A DNA stretch of 64,000 bases from Pseudahrensia aquimaris (GTDB lineage: Bacteria; Pseudomonadota; Alphaproteobacteria; Rhizobiales; Rhizobiaceae). The stretch lies in the NCBI RefSeq assembly GCF_042676045.1, contig NZ_JBHTJV010000003.1, positions 186,001-250,000 of the forward strand, in the 5' to 3' direction. The position numbers and the translations under genes are program-made. This document shows, piece after piece, positions 16,068 to 25,201 of this stretch (position 1 is the first letter of the stretch; the number at the start of each line of letters is the position of its first letter). The notes under the pieces are model-generated. The model did no database searches. It saw only the letters and a program-made list of their open reading frames with translations, and was not told the origin of the DNA.

Positions 16068-16661
16068 CTATTCGCCGGGTTCACGGCGTGAAGCGCGGGA
16101 GTCGAACTCGTCCGCACTCATCGGGGCCGCAGCGCCCGCAAGATGCTGGACGCCTTGCACTGTATAGGCGGCTGCGGAGCCAACCGTCAAAGCGCCGGTG
16201 ATCCAAACCAAGACGGCAGCAGCGACAGGAAGAGACAATGCGAATGCCAGCAAGCCCAGTTCGAAACACGCAAGCACGATTTGCACCGTTGTGTTGGCCT
16301 TTGAAATCCAGATCGGCGCGATGGTCACGGGCCGGTTGAGCATGAAGCAAACCACGATGCCGAAGACGATCAAAACATCGCGGCTGACGACCAAAATTGT
16401 AAGCCATAGCGGAATGTGACCAAGATAGCCCAAAACAATAAACACCGATACCAGCATCATTTTATCGGCCAGCGGATCAAGGATCGTGCCCAGTTCGCTT
16501 TGCTGGTTGAAATTGCGCGCAATGAAGCCATCAACCGCATCGGACACCCCAGCAATCAGAAACAGCACGAAGGCAAGCAGCATATTATCGGCGATCATGG
16601 CCCAAACGATCATGGGAACGAGCCCAAGTCGTGCAAAGGTGATGATGTTAGCGATGGTCAC
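16068..16661 (-). CDS. CDP-alcohol phosphatidyltransferase family protein
   Basis: A 197-residue integral membrane enzyme with the CDP-alcohol signature D-x2-D-G-x2-A-R-x8-G-x3-D-x3-D visible as SDAVDGFIARN...GTILDPLADK. It probably makes phosphatidylglycerophosphate or a related phospholipid. A second such gene, closer to classic PgsA, is at 27249, so this copy may use another acceptor (for example a cardiolipin or inositol type); the sequence does not tell. Ends 15 bp before the permease gene. Confidence 0.88.
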   Translation of the reverse strand: MTIANIITFARLGLVPMIVWAMIADNMLLAFVLFLIAGVSDAVDGFIARNFNQQSELGTILDPLADKMMLVSVFIVLGYLGHIPLWLTILVVSRDVLIVFGIVVCFMLNRPVTIAPIWISKANTTVQIVLACFELGLLAFALSLPVAAAVLVWITGALTVGSAAAYTVQGVQHLAGAAAPMSADEFDSRASRREPGE

Positions 16662-16840
16662 AGGCGGTCACGTCCGATGCCGTTATGTCGCGGGCAAAAA
16701 TGAAGGCCCAATAAGGCGTTTGCAAGCGAAAGTGTCAGTTTGAAGCCAAAACATGCTTACGTGACAGCGATTGACACCGAACAACATTGCAAGAAAGGCT
16801 AATATTCAGCGCCAACCAGCACCTGTTGAAGGAACAATCC

Positions 16841-17317
16841 ATGCGGTCTCTCAGCTTTCTCTCACTGCTTTTTGCGCTCACAATGGCCAGCGGTGCGGCC
16901 CGCGCCAGCGACAGCCATGCGGGCTATTACTATCCTGAGCCGACCAGCCGGGAAACCTACACCGCATCTATGGCGCAAGGGCCGTCAGCTTCAAAGCGCT
17001 CACGGGTTGGCTTCACCGTTGGTATCAACAAAACGCAGCAGAAGCGCGGATATGCGCCGCGTTATCACATCTTTGCCAAAGGTGCAGATGCGCAAAAGCT
17101 GATTATCGTCGGCACTGGCTCGTCTGATTACAATACGCTGTTCCGTCTGCGCGCGCTGATGGCCTCGCTCACGGCTGACGCGCGTGCGACGCCGCTTTTT
17201 GCCAATATGCCGGAGCCGGAAAACCTGAATTTTCTGGATTTGTGCAAGCTGATTGGCTTTACCCAAGTAACCGTCAGCGACGGCGACACGCTGGCCCACC
17301 GCATCGATATACGATAA
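16841..17317 (+). CDS. Conserved rhizobial secreted protein, unknown function
   Basis: A 158-residue protein with a signal peptide (MRSLSFLSLLFALTMASG, cleavage after about ARA). The mature part contains SHAGYYYPEP, YHIFAKGADAQKLIIVG and a C-terminal FLDLCKLIGFTQVTVSDGD. Close relatives in Rhizobiales are, as I recall, labelled molybdopterin-guanine dinucleotide biosynthesis protein A. The fold and signal peptide give no support for that, and the label looks wrong. The start at 16841 follows a ribosome site GAAGGAAC. It precedes purM in the same direction. Confidence 0.8.
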   Translation: MRSLSFLSLLFALTMASGAARASDSHAGYYYPEPTSRETYTASMAQGPSASKRSRVGFTVGINKTQQKRGYAPRYHIFAKGADAQKLIIVGTGSSDYNTLFRLRALMASLTADARATPLFANMPEPENLNFLDLCKLIGFTQVTVSDGDTLAHRIDIR

Positions 17318-17399
17318 TTCCGCTGACCCGCGGCGGTTTTCCACGGTTCGTTGCGTGCCAAGCCAAGACGCCGCCCATCGCTTGTTTTATGGAAAGCCG

Positions 17400-18479
17400 A
17401 TGACCGAACAAAAAGATCACAACAAAAAGCCCCTGTCCTATGCCGATGCTGGCGTAGACATCGACGCTGGCAATGCGCTCGTTGGTGCAATCAAGCCCTT
17501 GATCGCTGCCACAATGCGCTCCGGTGCGGATGGCGAAATCGGTGGTTTTGGTGGCGTTTTTGATCTTAAAGCCACAGGCTACAAAGACCCGCTTTTGATC
17601 GCTGCCAATGATGGCGTGGGAACAAAGCTGAAGATCGCTATCGACACAGGTCGCCACAATACGATCGGCATTGATCTGGTCGCCATGTGTGTGAACGACC
17701 TTATCGTCCAAGGGGCGGAGCCGCTGTTCTTTCTCGACTATTTCGCGACAGGAAAGCTGGACAATGGGGTCGCGGAACAAGTGATTGCAGGAATTGCGCG
17801 TGGCTGCTCAATGGCCGGTTGCGCATTGATTGGCGGCGAGACGGCAGAAATGCCCGGCATGTATGCTGATGGCGACTACGATCTGGGCGGTTTTTCGGTT
17901 GGTGCCGTGGAGCGAGACGAATTGCTGCCGCGCAAAGACTTGCAAGCTGGCGATGTCTTGCTGGCGCTCGGCTCAGACGGTGTTCATTCCAACGGCTATT
18001 CGCTCGTGCGCCGGGTCGTGGAGCGCAGCGGGTTGGATTGGAATGCCACAGCGCCTTTCGATGGTCATGCTGCGCTTGGTGATGAATTGCTTGAACCCAC
18101 GCGGATTTATGTGAAATCAGTTTTGAACACCCAAAAGCAGACCGGGGCAATCAAGGCGCTGGCACACATCACTGGTGGCGGTTTGCCCGAAAACCTCCCC
18201 CGCGTTTTGCCCGAGGGTGTGGGGGCGGAAATTGATCTTGGTTCTTGGGTTCCACAGCCCGTGTTTGGCTGGCTGAAAGATGTTGGTGGCATCGACGGGT
18301 TTGAAATGCTGCGCACGTTTAATTGTGGTGTCGGAATGGTGCTTGTTGTTTCGCAAGATGACGAAGCGGCGGTGATAAAGGCGCTAAAAGGCATGGATGA
18401 GAAAGTCTGGCGCATCGGCCAGTTGACGGCAAGCAACGAAAAATCGGTCGATTTTCTCAACAACACGGTCTGGGGTTAG
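17400..18479 (+). CDS. purM: Phosphoribosylformylglycinamidine cyclo-ligase
   Basis: A 359-residue AIR synthetase. Typical are LSYADAGVDIDAGNALV, AANDGVGTKLKIA, GGETAEMPGMY, SDGVHSNGYSLVR and the C-terminal FNCGVGMVLVV. It closes the imidazole ring to give aminoimidazole ribotide in purine synthesis. The frame opens upstream, but ATG 17400 gives the family start. purN follows after 4 bp, forming the standard purMN operon. Confidence 0.97.
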   Translation: MTEQKDHNKKPLSYADAGVDIDAGNALVGAIKPLIAATMRSGADGEIGGFGGVFDLKATGYKDPLLIAANDGVGTKLKIAIDTGRHNTIGIDLVAMCVNDLIVQGAEPLFFLDYFATGKLDNGVAEQVIAGIARGCSMAGCALIGGETAEMPGMYADGDYDLGGFSVGAVERDELLPRKDLQAGDVLLALGSDGVHSNGYSLVRRVVERSGLDWNATAPFDGHAALGDELLEPTRIYVKSVLNTQKQTGAIKALAHITGGGLPENLPRVLPEGVGAEIDLGSWVPQPVFGWLKDVGGIDGFEMLRTFNCGVGMVLVVSQDDEAAVIKALKGMDEKVWRIGQLTASNEKSVDFLNNTVWG

Positions 18480-18483
18480 CGCT

Positions 18484-19161
18484 TTGGCGAAATTGAAAGT
18501 CGCGGTACTAATCTCCGGGCGCGGCACAAATATGGGTGCATTGGCCCGCGCAACAATGGATCCGGACTTCCCCGCCGAAATTGTTTTGGTCATTTCCAAC
18601 CGACCCAATGTGGCTGGGATCGATTTGGCCATGGAGCACGATCTGCCCTACGCCGTCATCGACCACAAAGACTTCGATAGCCGCGAAGACCACGAAGCCG
18701 CAATGAGCGCAGCGATGGAACAGGCAGGCACAGAACTGGTTTGCCTTGCCGGATATATGCGGATTTTGACCGAAAGTTTTATCAAGAGCTGGCGCGGCAA
18801 AATTTTGAACATTCATCCAAGCCTGTTGCCAGCGTTTCGCGGCGTGGACACGCATGAGCGGGCTCTGGAACGCGGCGTCCGGGTTCATGGCTGCACGGTT
18901 CATTTCGTCAATGCCGAACTGGATGACGGACCCATTGTGCTCCAAGCCGCTGTGCCGGTTTTGCCGGACGATACGGCAGAAACGCTTTCACAGCGCGTAT
19001 TGGAGATGGAACATGATATCTATCCGCGCGCACTGGCCCTGATCGCCAACAAGAAGATCCGTTGGAGCGGAGACTCGTCCGTCCAAGATGTCGACGTGGT
19101 GATAGACGATGTTCTAATTGGACTTCAAATCCCGGATGCAGAACCGGAGCAAGACGCTTAA
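18484..19161 (+). CDS. purN: Phosphoribosylglycinamide formyltransferase
   Basis: A 225-residue GAR transformylase using 10-formyltetrahydrofolate. Motifs are VLISGRGTNMGAL, GYMRIL, and the catalytic stretch ILNIHPSLLPAFRGVDTHERAL with HGCTVHFV (asparagine-histidine-aspartate set). The start is TTG at 18484, 4 bp after the purM stop; no ATG fits, and the N-terminus is normal for the family. Its end overlaps the convergent oxidoreductase stop by 4 bp. Confidence 0.96.
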   Translation: MAKLKVAVLISGRGTNMGALARATMDPDFPAEIVLVISNRPNVAGIDLAMEHDLPYAVIDHKDFDSREDHEAAMSAAMEQAGTELVCLAGYMRILTESFIKSWRGKILNIHPSLLPAFRGVDTHERALERGVRVHGCTVHFVNAELDDGPIVLQAAVPVLPDDTAETLSQRVLEMEHDIYPRALALIANKKIRWSGDSSVQDVDVVIDDVLIGLQIPDAEPEQDA

Positions 19162-21254
19162 AGCCGTTCTATTCTCACATGAACGTCGTGAAATGCTGCA
19201 CCACCGTGGGGAGCGGTCGCGTCTGCGCCAGTCAGCGTGTTGATCCCTGCCCCACCCTCGTGATCGGCGTTTTTGTGCAAACCCTCGGCAATGAGGACGT
19301 TTTCTTTCAGTCCATCGAATAAAACTGCATGGAGTATGACCGCACCGCGTTCGTTGCTAAGCCGCACTCTTTCGCCTTCTGCGATGCCCTCGCGGTTGGC
19401 GGCATTTGGGTGCATCATGACCTTAGGCACACCCTCTTTCTTCCGTGATGATGGCGTCTCGGAAAACGACGAGTTCAAGAATGACCGCGCTGGTGATGTG
19501 GCAAGCCGGTACGGATGGGCGCTATCGGCCTCCTCCAGCACATCCCATTGATCCGGGAAAGTTGGCATTGTTTCCACTGCGCCTTGCAAGCCCACATCTT
19601 TGGGCGGCCTGCCCCATGGCACGTTTTGCCAGTCGGCTTTGAAATGGAATTTGCCGTCCGCATGGCCAAAGCCATTGATGTAATGACTGGTGTCGAAACC
19701 CGGTTGGCAATCAATCCACTTGTCGCGGCGAATGTCTTCCAGCGTGCCACGGTTGGAACGGCGCAGCAGATCGTCAATAAGTTCGTTTGACGAAAGGCCG
19801 AAACCCGGTTGATGCGCAACGCCCAAGCGTTTGGCGAGTTCTTCGATGACGAACAGGTTTTCTCGGCAGTGTTCCGGCGCATCAACAAGCTTCGGCCCCA
19901 GCAAGATATGCTGATGGCCACCGCCGCGGTAAATGTCGTCGTGTTCAACAAACATCGTCGCTGGCAAAACCAAATCTGCCACCTGCGCGGTTTCGGTCAT
20001 GAATTGCTCGTGAACGACTACAAACAGGTCTTCGCGGGCAAAACCCTGTTTGACCAGCGCCTGTTCCGGGCAAACATTCATTGGATTGGTGTTTTGGATC
20101 AGCATGGCCGTCACCGGCGGGCCATTTCCCAGCGCATGTTGATCGCCCGTTAAAATGCGCCCGATCTTTGATTGATCCAATGACCGAATACCTGGGCTGA
20201 TCGTGCCTTTGATGAAGGAGCTATCCATGCCGTAAATGTCAGCGTTGGAATGCATCGCCCCGCCGCCTTCCACCTGCCAAGCGCCCGTAACCGTAGGGAT
20301 GCAGGTAGCCGCGTGCATGGCGACCGCACCGTTGCGGGTGCGGGTGAAGCCGTAGCCGAGGCGGAAGTAGCTTTTCTTTGTGATGCCTACCAAGTGAGCG
20401 AAGGCTTCGATTTCTTCAACTGAAAGCCCCGTAATGTCAGCGGCCCACTCGGGGGTGCGGCTTTGCAAATGTGCTTCAAATTCTTCCGGCAAGTCGCTGT
20501 ACCGGCTCATATATTCGCGATCAGCCATGCCATCGCGGAACAGCACATGCATGACCGCGCAGGCCAAAGCCGCATCCGTGCCCGGTTTGAGAACCAGTCC
20601 CAGGTCAGCCTGTTTGACCGTGTCGTTTTCATAAATGTCGATCACGACGATCTTCGCACCGCGCTCTTTGCGCGCTTTGACGGCGTGGGTCATGACGTTG
20701 ATCTGGGTAGCGACCGCATTCGTGCCCCAAATCACCACGCAATCGGCCTTTGCCATTTCGCGCGGGTCTGGCCCCATCAGTTTGCCTGTGGCAGCGGAAA
20801 AGCCTGTCCATGCATTGTTGACGCAAATCGTGTCGAATTGGCCGGAATAGCCCTTGGCGTGGCGCAGGCGTTGGATCGAATCGCGCTGCACAAGCCCCAT
20901 CGTACCGGCATAGAAGTAAGGCCAGACCGTCTCAGCCCCGAATTTGGCTTCAGCCGCGAGAAACTTCTCCGCGATAAGGTCCAACGCCGCCTCCCACGAA
21001 ATGCTGCCCCATTCGCCAGAACCCTTGGCGCCCTTGCAAATGCGCGGCTCAAGCAACCTGTCGGGATGGTTCAGCCGTTCGGCGTAGCGCGCAACTTTCG
21101 CGCAAATCACGCCGTCGGTGTATGTGTTGGATTTAGCGCCGCGCACGCGGCCAATCGTGTTACCGACGACTTCGACCTCCAGTGCACAGACGGAAGGGCA
21201 ATCATGGGGACAAGCCGAGGCTGCCATCGTGGTTTTGGTGTGCGCGTTCATCAC
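19158..21254 (-). CDS. Molybdopterin-containing oxidoreductase, large subunit type
   Basis: A 698-residue enzyme of the DMSO reductase superfamily. Near the N-terminus, CPHDCPSVC and a later ICAK provide four cysteines for a 4Fe-4S cluster. The molybdopterin-binding domains follow (VVIWGTNAVATQINVM, LVLKPGTDAALACAVMH), with the C-terminal dinucleotide-binding domain near VRLSNERGAVILH. There is no twin-arginine signal, so it looks cytoplasmic. No electron-transfer or membrane subunit lies next to it, and the substrate is unknown. The moaD/moaE genes for its cofactor are 7 kb away. Confidence 0.9.
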   Translation of the reverse strand: MMNAHTKTTMAASACPHDCPSVCALEVEVVGNTIGRVRGAKSNTYTDGVICAKVARYAERLNHPDRLLEPRICKGAKGSGEWGSISWEAALDLIAEKFLAAEAKFGAETVWPYFYAGTMGLVQRDSIQRLRHAKGYSGQFDTICVNNAWTGFSAATGKLMGPDPREMAKADCVVIWGTNAVATQINVMTHAVKARKERGAKIVVIDIYENDTVKQADLGLVLKPGTDAALACAVMHVLFRDGMADREYMSRYSDLPEEFEAHLQSRTPEWAADITGLSVEEIEAFAHLVGITKKSYFRLGYGFTRTRNGAVAMHAATCIPTVTGAWQVEGGGAMHSNADIYGMDSSFIKGTISPGIRSLDQSKIGRILTGDQHALGNGPPVTAMLIQNTNPMNVCPEQALVKQGFAREDLFVVVHEQFMTETAQVADLVLPATMFVEHDDIYRGGGHQHILLGPKLVDAPEHCRENLFVIEELAKRLGVAHQPGFGLSSNELIDDLLRRSNRGTLEDIRRDKWIDCQPGFDTSHYINGFGHADGKFHFKADWQNVPWGRPPKDVGLQGAVETMPTFPDQWDVLEEADSAHPYRLATSPARSFLNSSFSETPSSRKKEGVPKVMMHPNAANREGIAEGERVRLSNERGAVILHAVLFDGLKENVLIAEGLHKNADHEGGAGINTLTGADATAPHGGAAFHDVHVRIERL

Positions 21255-21320
21255 TTAGCTGTAGCTCCATTTTGCGCTGCCTGCTAGCACAGCCGCAGGT
21301 CAATCGAGAAAGCTCAAACC

Positions 21321-22160
21321 ATGAATTACCGCCACGCCTATCATGCAGGCAATTTTGCCGACGTGGTTAAGCACATCGTTTTGACGCGGCTCGTCACCTA
21401 TTTACAGCGTAAGGATAAAGCCTTTCGCATCTTTGACACCCATGCAGGCATTGGCACATACGATCTTACTTCCGAGCAGGCTCAGAAGACAGGCGAATGG
21501 AAAGAAGGCGTGAAACGGGTGCGGGAAGCCCGTGAAATGCCCGCTCAAGTGCGCGAAATCATTGTTCCTTGGCTTGCTGCCGTTGAAACGGAGCCGGAGG
21601 GTTTCTACCCCGGTTCGCCGCAGATCGTTCGCCATTTGATGCGCAAACAGGACCGCTTGACGCTTTATGAATTGCATGAGGAAGACTTTGCCGCCCTGTC
21701 TCAAAGATTTAAGGGCGACTACCAGACCCGCGTATTGAACCTTGACGGCTGGCTGGCCGCAGGTGCCCATCTGCCACCCAAGGAAGGGCGCGGGATGGTG
21801 CTGGTCGACCCACCGTTTGAGGTCGGAAATGATTTCGACCAGATGATCGACACGCTGCAAAAGGCACGCAAACGCTTTGCTGGCGGCACTGTCGCGCTTT
21901 GGTATCCGGTGAAACGCCGCGAACATACCGACGAATGGCTGGGCACGCTGCGGGCGCTGGAATTTCCCGACCTTCTGAACATCGAACTTTACATCCGCGA
22001 GCCACGCAAACCCGGCATGTTGAACGGTTGCGGTATGGTCATCGCCAATCCGCCCTACACGCTAAAGGCTGAAATGAACGCGCTGTTGCCATGGCTCGCC
22101 AAGATTCTGGCGCAGGATAAAGGGGCAGGCTTTCGGATACAGGATTTGTCTAAACGATAA
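21321..22160 (+). CDS. rlmJ: 23S rRNA (adenine-N6)-methyltransferase RlmJ
   Basis: A 279-residue protein matching the RlmJ family: MNYRHAYHAGNFADVVKH at the start, DTHAGIGTYDL (SAM-binding) and VLVDPPFE (the D-P-P-F catalytic motif of N6-adenine methylases). In Escherichia coli it methylates A2030 of 23S rRNA. Transcribed alone, divergent from the molybdopterin gene with 66 bp between. Confidence 0.95.
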   Translation: MNYRHAYHAGNFADVVKHIVLTRLVTYLQRKDKAFRIFDTHAGIGTYDLTSEQAQKTGEWKEGVKRVREAREMPAQVREIIVPWLAAVETEPEGFYPGSPQIVRHLMRKQDRLTLYELHEEDFAALSQRFKGDYQTRVLNLDGWLAAGAHLPPKEGRGMVLVDPPFEVGNDFDQMIDTLQKARKRFAGGTVALWYPVKRREHTDEWLGTLRALEFPDLLNIELYIREPRKPGMLNGCGMVIANPPYTLKAEMNALLPWLAKILAQDKGAGFRIQDLSKR

Positions 22161-22263
22161 TCGACATCTGGGCTTTTATCACACAGCGCCCTGCTTTAGG
22201 TTGCACTATGGACACGACTATCGTAGCCGCGTGGTCCGCACAAACCTTCTTGGGGAAGAATAC

Positions 22264-22698
22264 ATGCGTTTGATTTCATTTTGTCTTTTGGCTCTGGCTA
22301 TGGCCGTCATCGCGCTTACACCAGCGCGTGCGGGTCTGGTGGAGCCTCATATCCAGCCGCATTTGCAGTCTTTTCCCCATTGCGATGATCCCAAAGTGCT
22401 GAAGCAAATCGTAGAAAAGTTCAATTGGGCCGAGGACAACACTTGGCACCGTGGCTTCGTTCTCGACGGGCTGGAACACACCCGCGAGAGGCAGGTTCAC
22501 GACAGCGACCACACTGCCATTCCCCGCCGTTATTGCCGCGCACATGCCCTGTTGAGCAACGGCAAGCACCCAACAATGCTGTATCTCATTGAGGGCGGAC
22601 AAGGCTTTGCCGGCACCGGTTTCAACGTCGAATTTTGCATCAATGGCCTTGACCCTTGGCGGGTTTATGACGGCTCTTGCCGCGTTTTGAACTACTAG
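22264..22698 (+). CDS. Small secreted protein, unknown
   Basis: A 144-residue protein with a signal peptide (MRLISFCLLALAMAVIAL, ending TPARA). The mature part has four cysteines (FPHCDDP, RRYCRAH, VEFCING, GSCRVLN) that could form two disulfides. It includes WHRGFVLDGLEHTRER and a late GLDPWRVYDGSCRVLNY. Similar proteins are common in Rhizobiales without function. GGGGAAG precedes the ATG at 22264, and the upstream part of the frame is not family-like. A glutathione transferase gene follows after 9 bp. Confidence 0.78.
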   Translation: MRLISFCLLALAMAVIALTPARAGLVEPHIQPHLQSFPHCDDPKVLKQIVEKFNWAEDNTWHRGFVLDGLEHTRERQVHDSDHTAIPRRYCRAHALLSNGKHPTMLYLIEGGQGFAGTGFNVEFCINGLDPWRVYDGSCRVLNY

Positions 22699-22707
22699 GA
22701 AAAACCC

Positions 22708-23307
22708 ATGAAATTGCTGACCGCTTCCGCGTCCCCGTTCGCCAATAAAGTGCGGATGGCAGCACAGTTTGCCGGCATTCCGCTTGAAGCTGTTGCCGTC
22801 GATGCCGGCGCGCAACCGCCCGAATTGCTCGCCGCCAACCCGCTGGGGAAGATACCTTGCCTCGTGCTGGATGATGGCACTGGCCTGTTCGACAGCCGCC
22901 CGATAACCCGCTATCTGCACAACCGTTTCGACACGGCGCTTTATCCCGATGAGAAGAGCGAAGCTGCAATGCGCGTTGCCCGCTACGAGGCGCTTTGCGA
23001 TGGCATCTGCGACTGCGCCGTTGCCTATCAATACGAAAAACGCATGCGGCCGGAAGAGAATTGGCATCAGCCGTGGCTCGATCGCCAATGGACCAAGGCC
23101 AAAGCCGGCCTGCGCGAAGCGGCCACGGAACTGCCACCGACTGGCGAAGATGCCGACATTCGTTCAATCGCGCTGTCTGCAACGCTCGGCTATCTGGCGT
23201 TGCGCTTCCCTGGCGAGTGGGAGGCGGAAAATCCCGAACTTGTCGATTGGTCAAGCCGATTTGATGCAGCTCACCCCTCTGTTTCGGCCTTGAAACCAAG
23301 CGCGTGA
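22708..23307 (+). CDS. Glutathione S-transferase family protein
   Basis: A 199-residue two-domain protein with a thioredoxin-like N-terminal half (KLLTASASPFANKVRMAA, NPLGKIPCLVLDDG, LFDSRPITRYL) and an all-helical C-terminal half. The S-P-F-A-N-K-V-R segment matches the GST group typified by YibF, where serine in place of cysteine activates glutathione. The substrate is unknown. Probably co-transcribed with the upstream secreted protein. Confidence 0.9.
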   Translation: MKLLTASASPFANKVRMAAQFAGIPLEAVAVDAGAQPPELLAANPLGKIPCLVLDDGTGLFDSRPITRYLHNRFDTALYPDEKSEAAMRVARYEALCDGICDCAVAYQYEKRMRPEENWHQPWLDRQWTKAKAGLREAATELPPTGEDADIRSIALSATLGYLALRFPGEWEAENPELVDWSSRFDAAHPSVSALKPSA

Positions 23308-23403
23308 TCCTTATTTAAACGCTCATTGCAATCGCATCCGCAGCGGCATGTCTCTCGGCGCCGCTTTCTTTTTGGGATGCAGCCATTTCGTGAAGTTGCT
23401 TCC

Positions 23404-24366
23404 ATGCTCGCCTATCCACTGTTTGCCATCGGTCTTTTCTTTCTCGTCTATGGTGGCGACTGGTTGGTGAAAGGCTCTGTTGGGCTGGCAGAGCGCCTGT
23501 CCATACCGCCGCTCATCATCGGTTTGACCATCGTTGCCTTCGGCACCTCTGCACCCGAACTGGTGATTTCGCTCAACGCCGCATTGGGTGGTGCTGGCGG
23601 TTTGGCGGTAGGTAATGTGGTTGGCTCAAATATCGCTAATGTTCTGTTGGTTCTCGGCGCACCAGCGCTCATCACGCCCATCATCTTTGCCGATCATGGC
23701 GTAAAGCGTTCGCTGATATTTCTGGTTATCACGACTGTCATTTTTATGGGTATGTTGGCGACTGGCACATTGGGCCGGTTGTTTGGTCTGGTACTTTTGG
23801 TGATGTTGGCCTCATTTCTGTATATGCAATACCGCGATGCGATGAGCCAGAAAGCTGCTGACGCGGCGGCGGCTGCAGAAGACGACTATCTTGACGAAGT
23901 GGGCGAAGTGCCGACGGAAACGCGCACAATCGTCATTTATATTTTGATGGGCCTGATCGCTTTGCCGCTGGCAGCCCATGTCACCGTTTCGGCTGCGACC
24001 GATATTGCGCTGCAATGGGGCGTCTCGGAAGCTGTCATCGGCTTGACGATTGTTGCCATCGGAACGTCCCTGCCTGAGTTGGCAACGGGCATCAGCGCGG
24101 CACGACAGGGCAATGCTTCAGTTGGTGTGGGCAATGTGATCGGCTCTAACCTGTTCAATATCGCGGCTATCATGGGCATCACGGCCACAGTCATCCCCGT
24201 GGGCGTTGCTGCTCACATCATCAATTTCGACATGTGGGTGATGTTCGTCGCGACGTTGTTCTTGATCGCGCTGCCACTGCTAAACATCAAGATCGATAAG
24301 GGCATGGGAGCGCTTCTGCTCGGTTTCTTCTCTGTCTACATTTTGGCAACTGTCCTGATCACATGA
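23404..24366 (+). CDS. Calcium/sodium antiporter (YrbG family)
   Basis: A 320-residue membrane protein made of two repeated halves of about five transmembrane segments. Each half carries the cation-exchanger alpha motif: FGTSAPELVISLNA...GNVVGSNIANVLLVLG in the first and IGTSLPELATGISA...GNVIGSNLFNIAAIMG in the second. A charged cytoplasmic loop (about residues 145-175) joins them. It exchanges cations such as calcium against sodium or protons. ATG 23404 is chosen because the family begins just before the first membrane segment; the frame is open to 23326. Its stop overlaps the next start (ATGA). Confidence 0.93.
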   Translation: MLAYPLFAIGLFFLVYGGDWLVKGSVGLAERLSIPPLIIGLTIVAFGTSAPELVISLNAALGGAGGLAVGNVVGSNIANVLLVLGAPALITPIIFADHGVKRSLIFLVITTVIFMGMLATGTLGRLFGLVLLVMLASFLYMQYRDAMSQKAADAAAAAEDDYLDEVGEVPTETRTIVIYILMGLIALPLAAHVTVSAATDIALQWGVSEAVIGLTIVAIGTSLPELATGISAARQGNASVGVGNVIGSNLFNIAAIMGITATVIPVGVAAHIINFDMWVMFVATLFLIALPLLNIKIDKGMGALLLGFFSVYILATVLIT

Positions 24367-25130
24367 GCGGTCTTTCCCCTGCACCCAAAGCTGTATTGAT
24401 TACAGGCGCTGGCGTTCGCCTTGGCCGGGCAATGGCGATTGACATGGCGGCGGCTGGCTATGCGGTTGCGGTGCATTACAATTCGTCTGCCGACGCGGCC
24501 AACGAGGTGGTAGCGCAAATCACATCCACTGGTGGCAAAGCAGCAGCCGTTCGGGCGAATCTTGCCGATGAAGCGGGAACGCAAGCGCTCATTGGCAAGG
24601 CCGTTGATGCGATCGGTCCGCTTGGCATGGTGGTCAACAACGCATCGGTTTTTGAAGATGACGCGATGGGCGACGAACGCACACTGTGGGACTTGCATTT
24701 CAACGTCCACCTGCGCGCACCCAGCCTGCTTGCCGCCGCTTTTGATGCGCAACTGCCAGCCGATACAAGCGGCTTGATTGTGAACATCATCGACGAAAGG
24801 GTCTTGGCGCTGAACCCGAAATTCCATTCCTATACCCTTTCTAAGTCGGCGCTTTGGACGGCAACGCGCACAATGGCGCAGGCACTGGCTCCGCGCATCC
24901 GCGTAAACGCTATCGGACCGGGGCCAACGCTGCCGAACTCGCGGCAGACGCAGGCGGATTTCGATGCGCAAGTGAATTCCCTGCCGTTGAAAATTGCACC
25001 TGAACTCTCCGACTTCGCCAAAACGCTGCTGTATTTTGCCGATACGCCCAGCCTCACAGGCCAAATGATTGCATTGGACGGCGGGCAGCATTTGGCATGG
25101 CAAACGCCGGATCAGTCGGTCGCGGAGTAA
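24363..25130 (+). CDS. SDR family oxidoreductase, pteridine-reductase-like
   Basis: A 255-residue Rossmann-fold short-chain dehydrogenase. It has VLITGAGVRLGRAMA for the cofactor (the G-x-R-L-G form prefers NADPH), VVNNASVF, and the catalytic Y-x-x-x-K as YTLSK. The arginine-bearing cofactor loop and ALNPKFHSYTLSKSALW resemble dihydromonapterin/pteridine reductases (FolM, PTR1), so a role in reducing pterins is plausible. This is inference from the motif only. Overlaps the antiporter stop by 4 bp and is followed 71 bp later by uvrC. Confidence 0.85.
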   Translation: MSGLSPAPKAVLITGAGVRLGRAMAIDMAAAGYAVAVHYNSSADAANEVVAQITSTGGKAAAVRANLADEAGTQALIGKAVDAIGPLGMVVNNASVFEDDAMGDERTLWDLHFNVHLRAPSLLAAAFDAQLPADTSGLIVNIIDERVLALNPKFHSYTLSKSALWTATRTMAQALAPRIRVNAIGPGPTLPNSRQTQADFDAQVNSLPLKIAPELSDFAKTLLYFADTPSLTGQMIALDGGQHLAWQTPDQSVAE

Positions 25131-25201
25131 ACCGCTGAGCAATGCCATGCGACGCCGCGCCCCCCTGCCCGTTTGCTGCCCGAGCGTGATAAGATCGCAC
25201 C

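Noticed and set aside
16771..16805. TTGACA and TAATAT as a promoter for the gene at 16841
   Set aside because: The spacing is 23 bp, too long for a sigma-70 promoter.
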